DNA of 64,000 nt from Aquilaria yunnanensis (Eukaryota > Streptophyta > Magnoliopsida > Malvales > Thymelaeaceae), in assembly GCA_039654915.1 (NCBI GenBank), contig CM077599.1:67260501-67324500 (forward strand), in the 5' to 3' direction. The translations under genes and the position numbers were made by a program. Of this stretch, positions 1-11,016 are shown piece by piece. The notes beneath the pieces are model-generated. The model was not told the DNA's origin, did no database searches, and saw only the letters and a program-made list of their open reading frames with translations. Within the stretch, counting starts at the first letter, position 1; every line of letters begins with the position of its first letter.

Positions 1-966
1 ATAAAGAAAGTTTCATGTACAAAATGATATAACTACAAATTGGTTTGTAGTAATTGTAAATACAAAAATAATGTAATAGCTGATTTTGCATAATTAGATG
101 GCAATAGTTATAGAGCCAGGCTGATTCCGCATAATCAATTAGCAAGTTAGGAGTTGGCTTATTTCCTACGTTGGTTTTCTGAACAAAATTAAACAAAAGG
201 AAAGTCGTTCTTCCATTGTATCACAACAACTGTTCAGAGGGCAATCCAGGCTAGTAAAAAAAAGAAAAAAAAATTGATCATTAAGATTGGTGTTATCTAA
301 TGTCAACATGAACAAATATTTAATATGTTTTTTACATTTAGTATGCTTCTCCCTTGTGGTTATATGTAAATCTCTATACCAACTATCGTTCCTCTTTCCT
401 TGCCCATACCCCTTCTTTTGCCCTATACACCACCTCTGCCCTTATCATCTTCGCCCTTTACCTCGATAAGTTGTAGATTTTGCACATCTTGTACTGTTAC
501 TAGTAATAGAAGTCTAAAGAACAAGTCTAACGTATCAACAGTAAATAGAGAAGGTAAATGCATGCAAAATCTATATATCTTCTGCAATGAAATTATTATA
601 CTGAAAAATTTCAAAGTTTTTGCAAGGTTGGCTCATGTTACTGATTTTAAATCAAGTCTTTTCCAGGTTTGAACATTAGGTACTGTAGACCAGTTTTTTA
701 GCATTAGATTGTTTTTTTTTTTCCTATGTACTGATATGTGATTGTTTGTTGAGTTAAGATAATGTTAAAACCAGATAGTTGACTGACCATGTTTAAGTTG
801 CTTACATCTGCCACTAAATGTTGACTTGCACCATATTCAGCAACATTATGTAACCCTTCATCTCCTTATGAAAAATCAAAGACATGGAAAAACCATATAA
901 ATTAGTAGCAGGAGACCAAAATTCATTTTATATGTACAAAAACAAGATTTTTACTCTACTCTAGGA
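1..966. other. AT-rich flank, nothing identified
   Basis: No gene-like reading frame or clear repeat end is seen. Short frames around 287-672 overlap on both strands and resemble no family I know. The left end of the Mutator-like element whose coding remnant starts near 967 may lie here or beyond the window, but I did not find a terminal inverted repeat. Confidence 0.5.
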
Positions 967-1901
967 TCCATGATGTGGTTTTCTTCTCAGTCCATCATAA
1001 CTCTTGCCATTGTGCCCAATTTCTCCACATTTCTTGAATTTCATTTTCTTGCCTTCTTTTGTAAACTTGTTTTTTTTTTCTTTTTAGGTTCATATCTTGA
1101 TCTCTTTCTTGCCTTCTTAGGCCTTCCAGGTATTACCTTTTGAAGTGGAGACAAGAATTCCAAAACCATTATCCTTCCATATGTCGTCACCAGATATTAC
1201 CCCAATTGAGTATGCATATGACTTCATAAATATTTCAACTATATACCAGTTTGATAGATAGTCCATCGATTTCTTTGCATTGTTGATTTTTGCTTTGCAT
1301 GCATGTACACATAAGATGCCGAATAGTTGCCAACCTTGACAATCACAGCACTTGATGTCAAGATGTACTAAGAACTTACTACTGTAGCTCTTGACCTCAT
1401 ATCCTTGGTCACCATTACATGTTGCACGCCATTTAAAGCTCTTATTAATATTTTTTTGGAGTTCCAACATTACTCTTTTCCTATACTTCCCCTGTCATTT
1501 CTTTTCAAAAGCTTTTCCTTTCACTTACATTAGCATTATGTACTCTCTTATGTCTTCTAGCATTGATATTATGGGCTTACTCCTATCCCCAACAAGAATG
1601 AAATTGAAGGCCTTGCAACAATTGTTGTCTAATGAGTCACATTTTGACGTTGTTGGAAAATATGCTCTACACCATTTGGTTGGGTCAATTCTAATTGTAG
1701 CATCACTATCACCTTCAGTTAACTTTTCCATATCCTCTAAGTTCTTTTAAAAGCTTGCTCATTCATAGATTTTGCACACACATTAAATGCTTCTTTCAGT
1801 GCTTCTCCCCTTAACTTACTAGACCAATTGGTGTAGATATGCCTTTCGCATAATTTATGTTTCGCTGCTGGAAATGTATGGGCTACACCATGGACTAGAC
1901 A

Positions 1902-2393
1902 TTACAAAATAGAAACAATTCATCAATTTTTTATATCAAACAACACAATGAAATTAATCCAGCAAATTTTCAAATGCTTGCAGAAACTTTCATGATGCCA
2001 TCAGCAGTGAAACAGACACAAAATGAAGGTAATTCTATCTAGAATAAGCATCAAATGTTTCACATAAAAATGACCATATTTATACCTGTAATTTTGTATA
2101 ATACTACTACTAACTTAAACAAAACTGCAGGGACTTGTCAACTGACAAAATTACTTCTATAGGAAAATTATGAAGCAACAAAGCTCTGTGTGAAATATCT
2201 GCAATAACAGCTCACATAGCTGCACTTATAAACAAAAGAAGGTACTGTAGACCTGGTGAGTTCCCTACAATTTCTATTTACTAGAACATTCATAAAACAT
2301 GCTTGTACCTTTGGGAATTTTATAATGACCGTGGAACATGTTTGTGCTTAAAACTTTAGGAATTTTAGAATGACCATGAAAAATGTTAGTACC
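1902..2393 (-). other. Putative intron of the MULE transposase pseudogene
   Basis: The catalytic-domain frame ends after DWTYVKPTQ at a GT-containing donor. The family-typical motif FPAAKHKLCERHIY resumes after a TAG acceptor near 1902. The stretch between has no transposase similarity. Alternatively it could be a small insertion; I saw no TSD. Confidence 0.4.
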
Positions 2394-3874
2394 TTGTGTT
2401 GGTTTGACATAGGTCCAATCTTTACCATCTATCATGTTTAAATCACCCTTTAAACACTCAAGAAACCACTGCCATGAGTCATTATTCTCACGCTCGACCA
2501 TAGCCCATGCAAGAGGGAACATTTTATTGTTCACATCTTTTCCAACTGCAGTTAGGAGCTGGCCTTTCATAACCCTCTTTAAGAAACATCCATCAAGCCC
2601 CAAATAAGGCCTACACCTTCTTGAGAAACCTTTCTTGAGTGCTGCCAAACAAACATATGTCATTCTAAAGATTTTGTGAAGCCCCTACTGGTTTGATGTT
2701 ATAACTAGTTCAATTAGGCTTCCAATGTTTGTTGGCCTAAGTGCTTGAGCATAGTCCCCTAACTTGGCATATTTGTATTCCACACCTCTTTCTAGACTTT
2801 TTATTATTTGTAACATTGTTCTCTTACATTAGTGTATAGAGAAATTGATACAAAATTTTTTCTTAATATGCTCTTGGATGTAGCTTAGTTTTATACCCGA
2901 ATGTCATGAAATTACATCTCTCACTTCATCAGCCATCCACACTAAATCAGCTTTTGAATATTTTCCACCTCAAGGCAATTGTGCTCCATAATAAACATCT
3001 TCACTTGGAAATAATGTTTCCTTCTTTCAAGTGATGCAAATATCATCCATAGACAGCCATTTGCTTTATAAACTACTCTAACTTTGATTTTCTCATTCAA
3101 AAAAGGTGAAATCATGCTGTGTCTGAATTGAATACTTTATGAGAGCCTTTTTGAACTAGGTATGGTTCTTGAAGACCATACTTAACTCAATGTGGCAAGT
3201 TCCTAAATTCTCATTGTACCTTGGCCACACTACTTGCCTTCTAACCTTAATACAACCACCTTCCCCATAACTTTATGAACCATAACTTTCAAGATCAAAA
3301 TTTTCAAGTGGCTCACTGTCATATTCATCTTTAACTACTTTATCAAATTCAAGGTCAGCCTCACTCCTTATTCTAACAATCCTTCCATGAGCACTGTCAA
3401 TCTCCTTATGAGCCATCCCAGCAGCCCCTTTGGAAAACTAGCTTCTAACTTGCTTAACTGCAGCAATAAGTTCCTCATCTTCATCGGATTGTAGAGAAAG
3501 ATCTATTCTACTAAGTTTTGTTGCATACTCCACCTCTAAGTATGCATAGTCAACATCACTATAGCTTTCACTTATCTTAGTCAACTGTTATATTTTATCT
3601 CCACCATAGGGTGCTTCATCTTGTACAGTGCTCAATACTTTATTATTCCTCTCAGTTGTTGCTTGCAGGTTATTAATCAATTTGTCAAATTCTTTGTCAA
3701 TCTAAAAATTTGACCAATTACATGTCTCAGCCAGTTGATTGTTTACTTCTTTATCTATTTCCCCTATAATGTAATAACTTGAAACATGTTCACTTAACCT
3801 TTCACCCTTGTTTACTATTAGCTTGTCTATAGTGTGGTGAACATATATTTCCACAACACCAACTTTAATAGCAT

Positions 3875-3879
3875 GCTTT
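3875..3879. repeat. Target-site duplication GCTTT, left copy
   Basis: GCTTT directly precedes the TG of the left LTR and is repeated exactly at 12416-12420 after the right LTR. Removing one copy and the element rejoins the MULE reading frame (DMVK followed by HAIKVGVVEIYVHH). Confidence 0.93.
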
Positions 3880-5296
3880 TGTTGGGTTTCGGGAGCCAAA
3901 CAGCGCAGCGGAATTTAACCGAAACCCTCTAGGATCCAAGTGAAACGGGGTAAATCAGGTGTTCAAAAATTTTCATACCTAATTTTCGGTTGAGATCTCT
4001 CACTCAACTGTAGAGTCGAATAACAAAACTTGAACAGTTGACGTGTTCAAGCTCTCTATGGTATCCACACGAGCATCTCGGGATCACCACACTTCCACCT
4101 CGTCCCGGCAGATGCGTTTCTCTTGCGCTCGCAGTGCTAGCTTGCGTCCTCCAAGGAATTGCAAGAGAAAAGTGCGGCTGTCCTTTTGGGAGGCTAGGGC
4201 AAGGAGACCTGTGAATTTCTCACTAGAAGTTGTATTTATAGTGAGACTCAACTTCCAAACCTAATAGGTTTCAAAGCCCTAATCCGATTAGGCTTTAATT
4301 TCGGGCTTAATAATGGCTCAACTATTGGGCCCATTATTAATACAAAATTATTATGAAACCAAAACCCAAATTATTAGCCTATGCACTCTAATGATCCAAA
4401 TAGCTCTATGTGTGCAACCCAATAGGCTCTTACCACATTGGCAATGATCATAAATCACATTTATGATCATAAGCAATGAGCGGTGTTTAGCAACACATCA
4501 TTGCTACCCAAGTGACAAGATTGTCAATGATTCGACTAAACCTTTATGATCATCACTGATATATGTCATTGTCTCTTTGTCCAAGATATTAAGACTAAGC
4601 ACGAGACATGGAATGTGTCACTCTCGTATAGCCCAATCTTTGGTTTCTTGATTATCGAGTAGACCAACTTAAACTGATGACATTGATATCGTATATCAAC
4701 TCATCTGAGCATGACCATGCATTTTTCTAAGTCTTACTCTATCAAGGGGCCCGAAGATATCACTCCCGTTACATAGGAGGGACAAATCCCATCTTGATCG
4801 TACAAATCCCTTCGCATGATATGTGATATACCTAATGACCTCCTTCAAGTTCACTCAGTTATAAGCAACAAAGGAAAGTATCAAAGTATGTGACTCACAT
4901 GTAGAGAACCTTGATGATCTTAGGTCGAAGAACTACATATACCATGATCACTATGAGAATCACTTATGACACTCATATAACGATCCATATAGTGTTCTCA
5001 TGGTGGGTCGGTCCAGTACACAAGTTCTCCAACTTGTACCCATATGCAGACTACATATCTCATATTAGTCTCCACATATGCTAGTCGTTATGTATTATTG
5101 CAACCCGCTCCACAATAATACTAGACTAGAGACGTTTGAGAATATCATTATTCTAGGGTTACAATTATGTTTGTTAAGTTACGCAGAAACAAAATAACAA
5201 ACATAATTGCTGGATTAATGCCTTTATAAAATATCATGACTCAATGTGCAAAAATACAATTATCTCATGATTGGCCTTTTGGGCACAACACTAACA
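3880..5296 (-). repeat. 3' LTR of Copia element (left copy)
   Basis: 1417 bp, starting TGTTGGG and ending CACTAACA. It aligns along its whole length with 11017-12415. It contains a stretch of about 20 bp (near 4089-4108) that the other LTR lacks. A diverged third copy is present at 40421-41804. Confidence 0.93.
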
Positions 5297-5312
5297 ATCT
5301 CCCACTTGCACT
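5297..5312 (-). other. Polypurine tract of Copia element
   Basis: On the minus strand the bases next to the 3' LTR read AAGTGGGAGAT, a purine-rich plus-strand primer in the expected position for a minus-oriented element. Confidence 0.7.
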
Positions 5313-5371
5313 AAAAGCCAATCATCCATGTATCTTATACCGATGGACCTAGAATGGCTATCATGCTTCTG

Positions 5372-6037
5372 CTACATAAGGGGCTTTGTCAGTGGATCAG
5401 CAATGTTGCTGTCTGTCGAAGTCCTGCATATCCTTACATCACCCCTCTCGATGATCTCCCTGATGAAATGATAGCGTCGGAGTATGTGTTTGGATCGCTG
5501 GTGAGATCGAGGTTCCTTAGCCTGTGCGATTGCTTCATTGTTGTCACAATAGAGCTCTGTCGGGTTGGTAATGCTTGGAACTACTCCAAGTTCAGTGATG
5601 AACTTCTTGATCCAAACTGCCTCTTTCACAGCATTAGAGGCGGCAATGTACTCAGATTCTGTTGTAGAGTCAGCTACTGTCTCTTGCTTTGAACTTTTCC
5701 AGCTCACACCACCACCACCAATACAAAACACATAACCAGATTGCGATCTAAAATCATCCTTATCGGATTGTAAGCTTGCATCAGTGTAACCCTTTACAAC
5801 GAGCTCATCTTCACCTCCAAAGATCAAGAATGCATCATTAGTCCTACGTAAGTACTTAAGGATGTTCTTAACAGCTGTCCAGTGACTCTCACTGGGGTTC
5901 GATTGGTACCTACTCGTCATGCTTAAGGCATATAAGACATCAGGACAAGTACATATCATGGCATACATGATAGATCCAATTGCTGAAGCATATGGAATCT
6001 TACTCATACGCTCTCTCTCCTCGAGTGTACTCGAACA
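5372..6037 (-). pseudogene. Copia RNase H domain
   Basis: Ribonuclease H part of the Copia polyprotein, which removes RNA from RNA:DNA hybrids during reverse transcription. Seen: KIPYASAIGSIMYAM, GYTDASLQSDKDD, DSTTESEYIAA, ELYCDNNEAIAQA and NIADPLTKPL. The acidic residues of the fold are present. The frame continues from the reverse transcriptase but is separated from it by a TAG at about 6035-6037, where a Gln is usual. A second TAG after KPLM ends it early, with family-like sequence continuing beyond. Confidence 0.9.
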
Positions 6038-6688
6038 CTAAGATCTAGAAAGAGTTATACCATGTGACATAGGCAAGAATCCTTTCTTGGAATCTTGCAT
6101 GCTAAACCTCTTTAGCACCTTGTCAATGTATGTACTTTGACTTAGGCCAAGAAGCTTTCCAGATCTATCTCTATAGATCCTGATGCCTAACACATAGGCT
6201 GCTTCACCCAAGTCCTTCATAGAGAAACATTTCCCCAGCCAAGTCTTCATAGACTGTAGCTCACGAATGTCATTCCCGATGATTAGTATGTCATCTACAT
6301 ATAACACCAAGAATGCAATAGCGCTCCCACTAACCTTCTTATAGACACAAGATTCATCTTCATTTTTTATAAAACCAAACTCTTTGATTGCTTCATCAAA
6401 ACGAAGATTCCAACTTCGAGAAGCTTCCTTCAGTCCATAAATGGACCTTTGCAACTTGCACACTTTATTGGCATTCTCAGGAGTGACAAAACCCTCAGGT
6501 TGTGTCATGTACACATCCTCAAGTAACTTTCCATTTAGGAATGCAGTTTTGACATTCATTTGCCATATCTCATAATCATAGTGTGCAGCAATAGCGAACA
6601 AAATTTGGATGGATTTAAGCATAGCAACTGGTGAAAAAGTTTCATCATAGTCAATACCACGAATTTGCTTGAAACCTTTTGCAACCAA
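6038..6688 (-). pseudogene. Copia reverse transcriptase domain
   Basis: RNA-dependent DNA polymerase that copies the element RNA. Seen in order: LVAKGFKQIRGIDYDETFSP, VKTAFLNGKLLEDVYM, the active-site box LYVDDILIIGND, and KDLGEAAYVLGIRIYRD. The YVDD catalytic aspartates are intact. The domain starts just after an in-frame TGA at 6689-6691, where the family has CGA (Arg). It ends at a TAG near 6038, so the polyprotein could not be made in one piece. Confidence 0.93.
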
Positions 6689-7480
6689 TCATCCCTTAAA
6701 GGTAATCACATTACCATCAATGTCAGTTTTCTTCTTGAAAACCCATTTGCACCCTAGGGGTTTTACCCCTTCAGGTGGGTCAACCAAAGTCCATACTTGG
6801 TTTTCATACATGGATTCCATCTCGGATTTCATGGCCATTAGCCACTTCTCAGAGTCAGGCCCCGACATAGCTTGTTGGTAGGTTGTGGGCTCATCCTGAT
6901 CCATGAGCATCACATCACCAGTGTGAGTCATGAGAAATCCATATCTCTCAGGCTCATGCCGAATCCTACCAGACTTACATGGGCTCTGTGCTACAGGAAC
7001 AGACTCTTGAACTACAACATCTTGTGGTGTTTGTTCAGGTTCCATTTCAGGTTCAATGTCTCCTTGTTGTTCTTGAATTTCTTCAAGTTCTACTTTTCTC
7101 CCACTAGTTCCTTTAGAGATAAACTCTTTCTCTAAAAAGACACCAGTTTGAGCAACAAACACTTTTTGCTCAGAAGGGTTGTAGAAATAGTAACCATTTG
7201 TTTGTTTGGGATACCCAACAAAAATGCATTTTTTAGATTTAGGCCCTAGTTTGTTAGAGGATTGACGTTTCACATAAGTGTCACAGCCCCAAATCTTCAT
7301 AAAAGACAAATTGGGATGCCTCCCACTCCATATCTCATATGGTGTCTTTTGAACCGATTTAGATGGAACTCGGTTTAGTGTAAAAGTGGCTGTCTCTAGA
7401 GCATGTCCCCAAAAGGAGTTTGGAAGGTCAGCTTGACTCATCATAGAGTGAACCATGTCTAACAGAATTCGATTCCTCAT
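6689..7480 (-). pseudogene. Copia integrase C-terminal part and start of reverse transcriptase
   Basis: The frame begins at NGVSEMRNRILLDMV, the block containing the third acidic residue of the integrase triad. It continues through PYEIWSGRHPNLSFMKIWGC, KKCIFVGYP and a linker rich in Glu and Gln (about 7110-7000) to the RT entry motif WLMAMKSEMESMYENQVWTL. The N-terminal side is out of frame with the upstream part. Relative to the family, roughly 45-50 bases seem missing at about 7482-7490, which removes the PPGTPQ-type block. The last codon before the RT is an Arg-to-stop change. Confidence 0.88.
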
Positions 7481-7481
7481 T

Positions 7482-8504
7482 TCAGATACACCATTCCATT
7501 GAGAGTGAACACTCCTTCAGATAGTCAAGAAATTCTCGATCCAAGTACTCTTCACCTCGATCTGATCGAAGCACTTTGGTACTCTTCCCGAGTTGATTCT
7601 CTACTTCATTCTTGAATTCTTTGAACTTTTCAAAGAATTCTGACTTGTGTCTCATAAGATACACATAGCCATATATACTGAAGTCATCAGTGAAAGTAAT
7701 GAAGTATTGAAAACCTCCTCTAGCTTGTGTAGACATAGGGCCACATACATCACTATGTATGAGTCCTAGTAAGTCATTAGCCCTTTCACTTTGCCCTGTG
7801 AATGGGGCTTTGGTTATCTTGCCTAACAAACATGACTCACATGTCTTATATGATTCAAAATCAAATAAGTCCAAGAGTCCATCCTTATAGAGCTTGGATA
7901 TGCGGGTCTCATTTATATGGCCCAAGCGACAGTGCCAAAGATAGGTCGAGTTTGAATCATTTAATCTGACCTTCTTGATATTCACATTATAGATTGGATT
8001 TTCGAGGTTTAGAACATACAACCCATTGCTAAGTTGAGCACTACCATAAAAGATTTCATTCAAATAAATAGAACAACATTTGTCCTTTATTATAAATGAA
8101 AAACCTTTCTTGTCCAAACAAGAAACAGAAATCAAATTTCTACTAATAGTAGGCACAAAGTAGCAGTTGTCTAATTCTAAAACCAATCCACTAGGTAAAG
8201 TGAGAACATAAGTCCCTACAGCTAAGGCAGCAACCCTTGCTCCATTTTCAACGCATAGGTCCACTTCACCTCGGGCCAATCTTCTACTTCTACTTAGATC
8301 CTGCACATTTGCACAAATGTGAGATCCACATCCAGTATCCAATACCCAAGATGAGGAAGTAGAAAAGTTAGCCTCTGTAACAAAAATACCTAAAGTGGAA
8401 GTCTTACGTCCCTTTTCCTTAGCAAGTTCTTCAAGATAGAGCTTGTAGTTGCGCTTCCAGTGTCTAGGTTGCTTACAATGGAAGCACTCCTCTTCCTTTG
8501 CCAC
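7482..8504 (-). pseudogene. Copia zinc knuckle, protease and integrase N-terminal part
   Basis: It opens with a damaged zinc knuckle (CFHCKQPRHWKRNY; the usual Gly and last Cys are replaced). The protease active site WVLDTGCGSHIC follows. Next is the integrase HHCC region (LWHCRLGHINETR, CESCLLGK) and the first two catalytic acids (HSDVCGPM and RSDRGEEY). The frame breaks after LKECSLSMEWCI, at the deletion described for the next segment. Protease and D,D motifs look normal, so loss of function comes from the knuckle changes, stops and the deletion. Confidence 0.92.
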
Positions 8505-8570
8505 ACCACCCTTTGGTTTCAGTGCAGCTGAAGAAGAATTAGCATTGGACTTTCCATTAGCTTTATCCTT

Positions 8571-9233
8571 CTACTTGTTGGTTTTTCTATTTCCCTTGCC
8601 CTTTTGAACCATCAAAATGGGCTTAGCCTTCTTAAGGTTTTGCTCAACAGTTCTCAACATGTTGAGCAATTCAGGGAGGGACTTGCCAAGGTCGTTCATG
8701 GTATAGTTCATGATGAACTGACTGTAGCTTTCAGGCAACGATTGCAATACTACATCAATAGCCAACTCTTTCTAAAAAGTAAATCCCAAATTCTCAAGAT
8801 TCTCAATGTACCCAATCATCTTGAGCACATGAGGACCCGCGGGACTTCCCTCATACATTTTGCACTGAAACAATGCCTTAGAGGTCTCAAACCTCTCATG
8901 CCTAGCTTGCTCTTGGAAAAGCATTTTGAGATGTTCAATCATATCGAACGCCCCCATGTTCTCATGTTGCTTCTGAAGCTCAGATTCCATGGTAATAAGC
9001 ATGAGGCATGCAACATCCAAAGCATCATCAAAATGCCTCTTGTGAGCATCCCTTTCAACTCTTAGAGCAGTGGCAGCAGGCTCATTCGGAATGGGCTGCT
9101 CTATGACATAAGCCTTTCCCTCTTGCTTGAGGACTATCCTTAAGTTTCAGTACCATTTGAGAAAGTTGGTCCCATTCAGTTTTTCCTTCTCAAGGATCGA
9201 TCGCAACGAAAGTGTCGATGTGTTTTGTGTCAT
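8571..9233 (-). pseudogene. Copia gag, with stops
   Basis: Nucleocapsid precursor of the Copia element. From the ATG at 9233 it starts MTQNTSTLSLRSILEKEK, and later shows CLMLITMESELQKQHENM, FETSKALFQCKMYEGSP and DVVLQSLPESYSQFIMNY. There are in-frame stops at 9147-9149 (TGA for the usual Arg), near 8772 (TAG) and at 8571-8573 (TAG). The first 246 coding bases are repeated upstream in a 281-bp tandem duplication, so an identical second start lies at 9514. Confidence 0.85.
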
Positions 9234-9549
9234 GGTTATCTACAATAGTAAATATGCAGTGTAAGAGTCATGGTAATAAGCATGAGGCATGCAACATCCA
9301 AAGCATCATCAAAATGCCTCTTGTGAGCATCCCTTTCAACTCTTAGAGCAGTGGCAGCAGGCTCATTCGGAATGGGCTGCTCTATGACATAAGCCTTTCC
9401 CTCTTGCTTGAGGACTATCCTTAAGTTTCAGTACCATTTGAGAAAGTTGGTCCCATTCAGTTTTTCCTTCTCAAGGATCGATCGCAACGAAAGTGTCGAT
9501 GTGTTTTGTGTCATGGTTATCTACAATAGTAAATATGCAGTGTAAGAGT
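8988..9549. repeat. 281-bp perfect tandem duplication over the Copia gag start
   Basis: 8988-9268 and 9269-9549 look identical base for base. CATG is shared at the junctions, which fits a microhomology-mediated or replication-slip event. Each copy holds the gag ATG, about 245 bp of gag and about 35 bp of leader, including the same Arg-to-stop mutation. The duplication therefore followed that mutation. Confidence 0.95.
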
Positions 9550-11003
9550 CATGTATTTTAATTCATTTAATAAGGACTTTTATTAAACGATACTCCCACT
9601 ATTTTCCTCAAAATAATAACCCTTGATATTATTTCGGAACACCTCGCCGCTAAGGTATTCTAGTGGGCCAATATCCATATTTGACCACAACCTGAGTCAA
9701 CTTTGGCTTTTCTCTCAAGTTACATCTATTTAGATAGGCAACTCCTTGCTAATTGCATCTCATGCAACTCTTGGATAGTTGGGTGAACAACACTTGTCCA
9801 AGCTCATCTCATGAACTTAAGCCCAACTCTATGCCTCTAAGTCCCTAATCCTATTAGGATGACTTAGTTAAGTCGAACCCAAAGTTAGCAGTTTGGATAT
9901 CACTATTATCCCATCGTGCCTTACTAAGATGAACATAGGTGCTTTGCTTTGGCAAACCCACCTAATGTTGATCAAAGTCTTGACGAGTGCCAACATTTGG
10001 AAGGCATCACATTTAATGACTTAATATTTGTTTAGGGGATTTTTCTTTTGATCTCACCAATTTTTTATCTCCAGTTGTCTTATACATGCATCACATACAA
10101 ATATAAAACATGCATCTCATGCTTACAAGAAATAAACGTGACATGGTTATAGCCCAAACTATGCGATATTCTCAAGCCAATGAGAATATCATAAAATCCT
10201 AAGAAAAGAAAAGGGCCTTCACAAGCTCCTTCTCTTCCTTTCTTGGTTGCCCTTTTGTTGTCACCTTCTTGGACATACCACCTTGGATGATCCCATAATG
10301 TACGATTACATCAATAATAGAAACCTCGAGTTACATTCGAGGGGAATAAGGTGAGAAGAGAATGTACAATGAGAGTAGCAAGAGAAGGCACGACTCGCAG
10401 GTCGTATTTACAAGTATAACCAATCAAGGGCTATAACCATGCACCATGCTTCAAACATCAATCAGCATATCATGTCAAATCTCATTCAACAAAAATGCAT
10501 GTCAATTGACGCACGTTGATTAACCAATTTTTATTTATGTGGCGCTTCGCATATGGTGGTCCAGTTGGCTAGTCAGCGGACGAGGTCAAGGGGGCCCGCC
10601 CTTGCGGGGGATTGCAAGGAGGGCAGCGCCCCCCAACGCAAAAAATTGTCTTACAATTGCTTAGCCCGAGATCTTCTATTTCGAGTAAGTAGGCACTCGA
10701 GACTCCTCCATTCGAGCCACAAAAAATACCTTATTTTCGGTGCTCGAACGGGCTAAATCCGAACCAAGCTAGGGTTTTTGCAATTATTGCAAGAATCCTA
10801 ATCCATATAGGTATCTTATACCTATCAATTTCGGGTTAATCTCATTAACCAATTAGTGTCATTTCTTCATATATGTCATATGTTCATTACGAGTTCCGGT
10901 TTCATGCATCATGAATCAATCTAATTAATTTTGGCCGAAAAGCAACCGAACACATAACACCATGCGATTCAACACTCAATCCCGATTTAGGGTTTCACCA
11001 GTA
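9550..11003 (-). other. Untranslated leader of Copia element
   Basis: About 1.45 kb between the primer-binding site and the gag duplication, without coding similarity. It includes a GC-rich, G-run and C-run stretch at 10585-10640 able to fold on itself. The rest is ordinary. Confidence 0.7.
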
Positions 11004-11015
11004 GCTCTGATACCA
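11004..11015 (-). other. Primer-binding site, initiator-Met tRNA type
   Basis: The minus strand reads TGGTATCAGAGC, the common plant Copia primer-binding site. It sits one base inside the 5' LTR boundary at 11017. Confidence 0.93.
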
Positions 11016-11016
11016 C

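Larger units (their letters stand above)
967..3879 (-). pseudogene. Mutator-like (MULE) transposase, middle and C-terminal part, decayed
   Basis: A MuDR-type DNA transposase cuts and inserts Mutator-like elements in the nucleus. Reading the minus strand from 3879 down, there is an acidic linker, a DNA-binding-domain remnant near 3250-3000 (LSMVFKNHT, then FKKALIKYSI), and the MULE catalytic domain at 2663-2400 (YLGLDGCFLK, PLAWAMVERE, SWQWFLECL). A putative intron of about 0.5 kb follows (donor near 2393, acceptor near 1902). Then come KLCERHIYTNW near 1850 and KWCRAYFPTTSKCDSLDNN near 1690. A SWIM zinc finger lies near 1340 (CCDCQGWQLFGILCVHACK). A damaged CCHC knuckle lies near 1010-1040 (KCGEIGHNGKSY, outer cysteines lost). 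Several stops and frameshifts make it non-functional. The N-terminal piece is 8.5 kb away at 12416-12665 because a Copia element inserted in between. The family assignment is firm; the intron is inferred. Confidence 0.85.

Noticed and set aside
10553..10756. 67-residue frame in the Copia leader
   Set aside because: Short, GC-island derived, with no similarity; leader position explains it.
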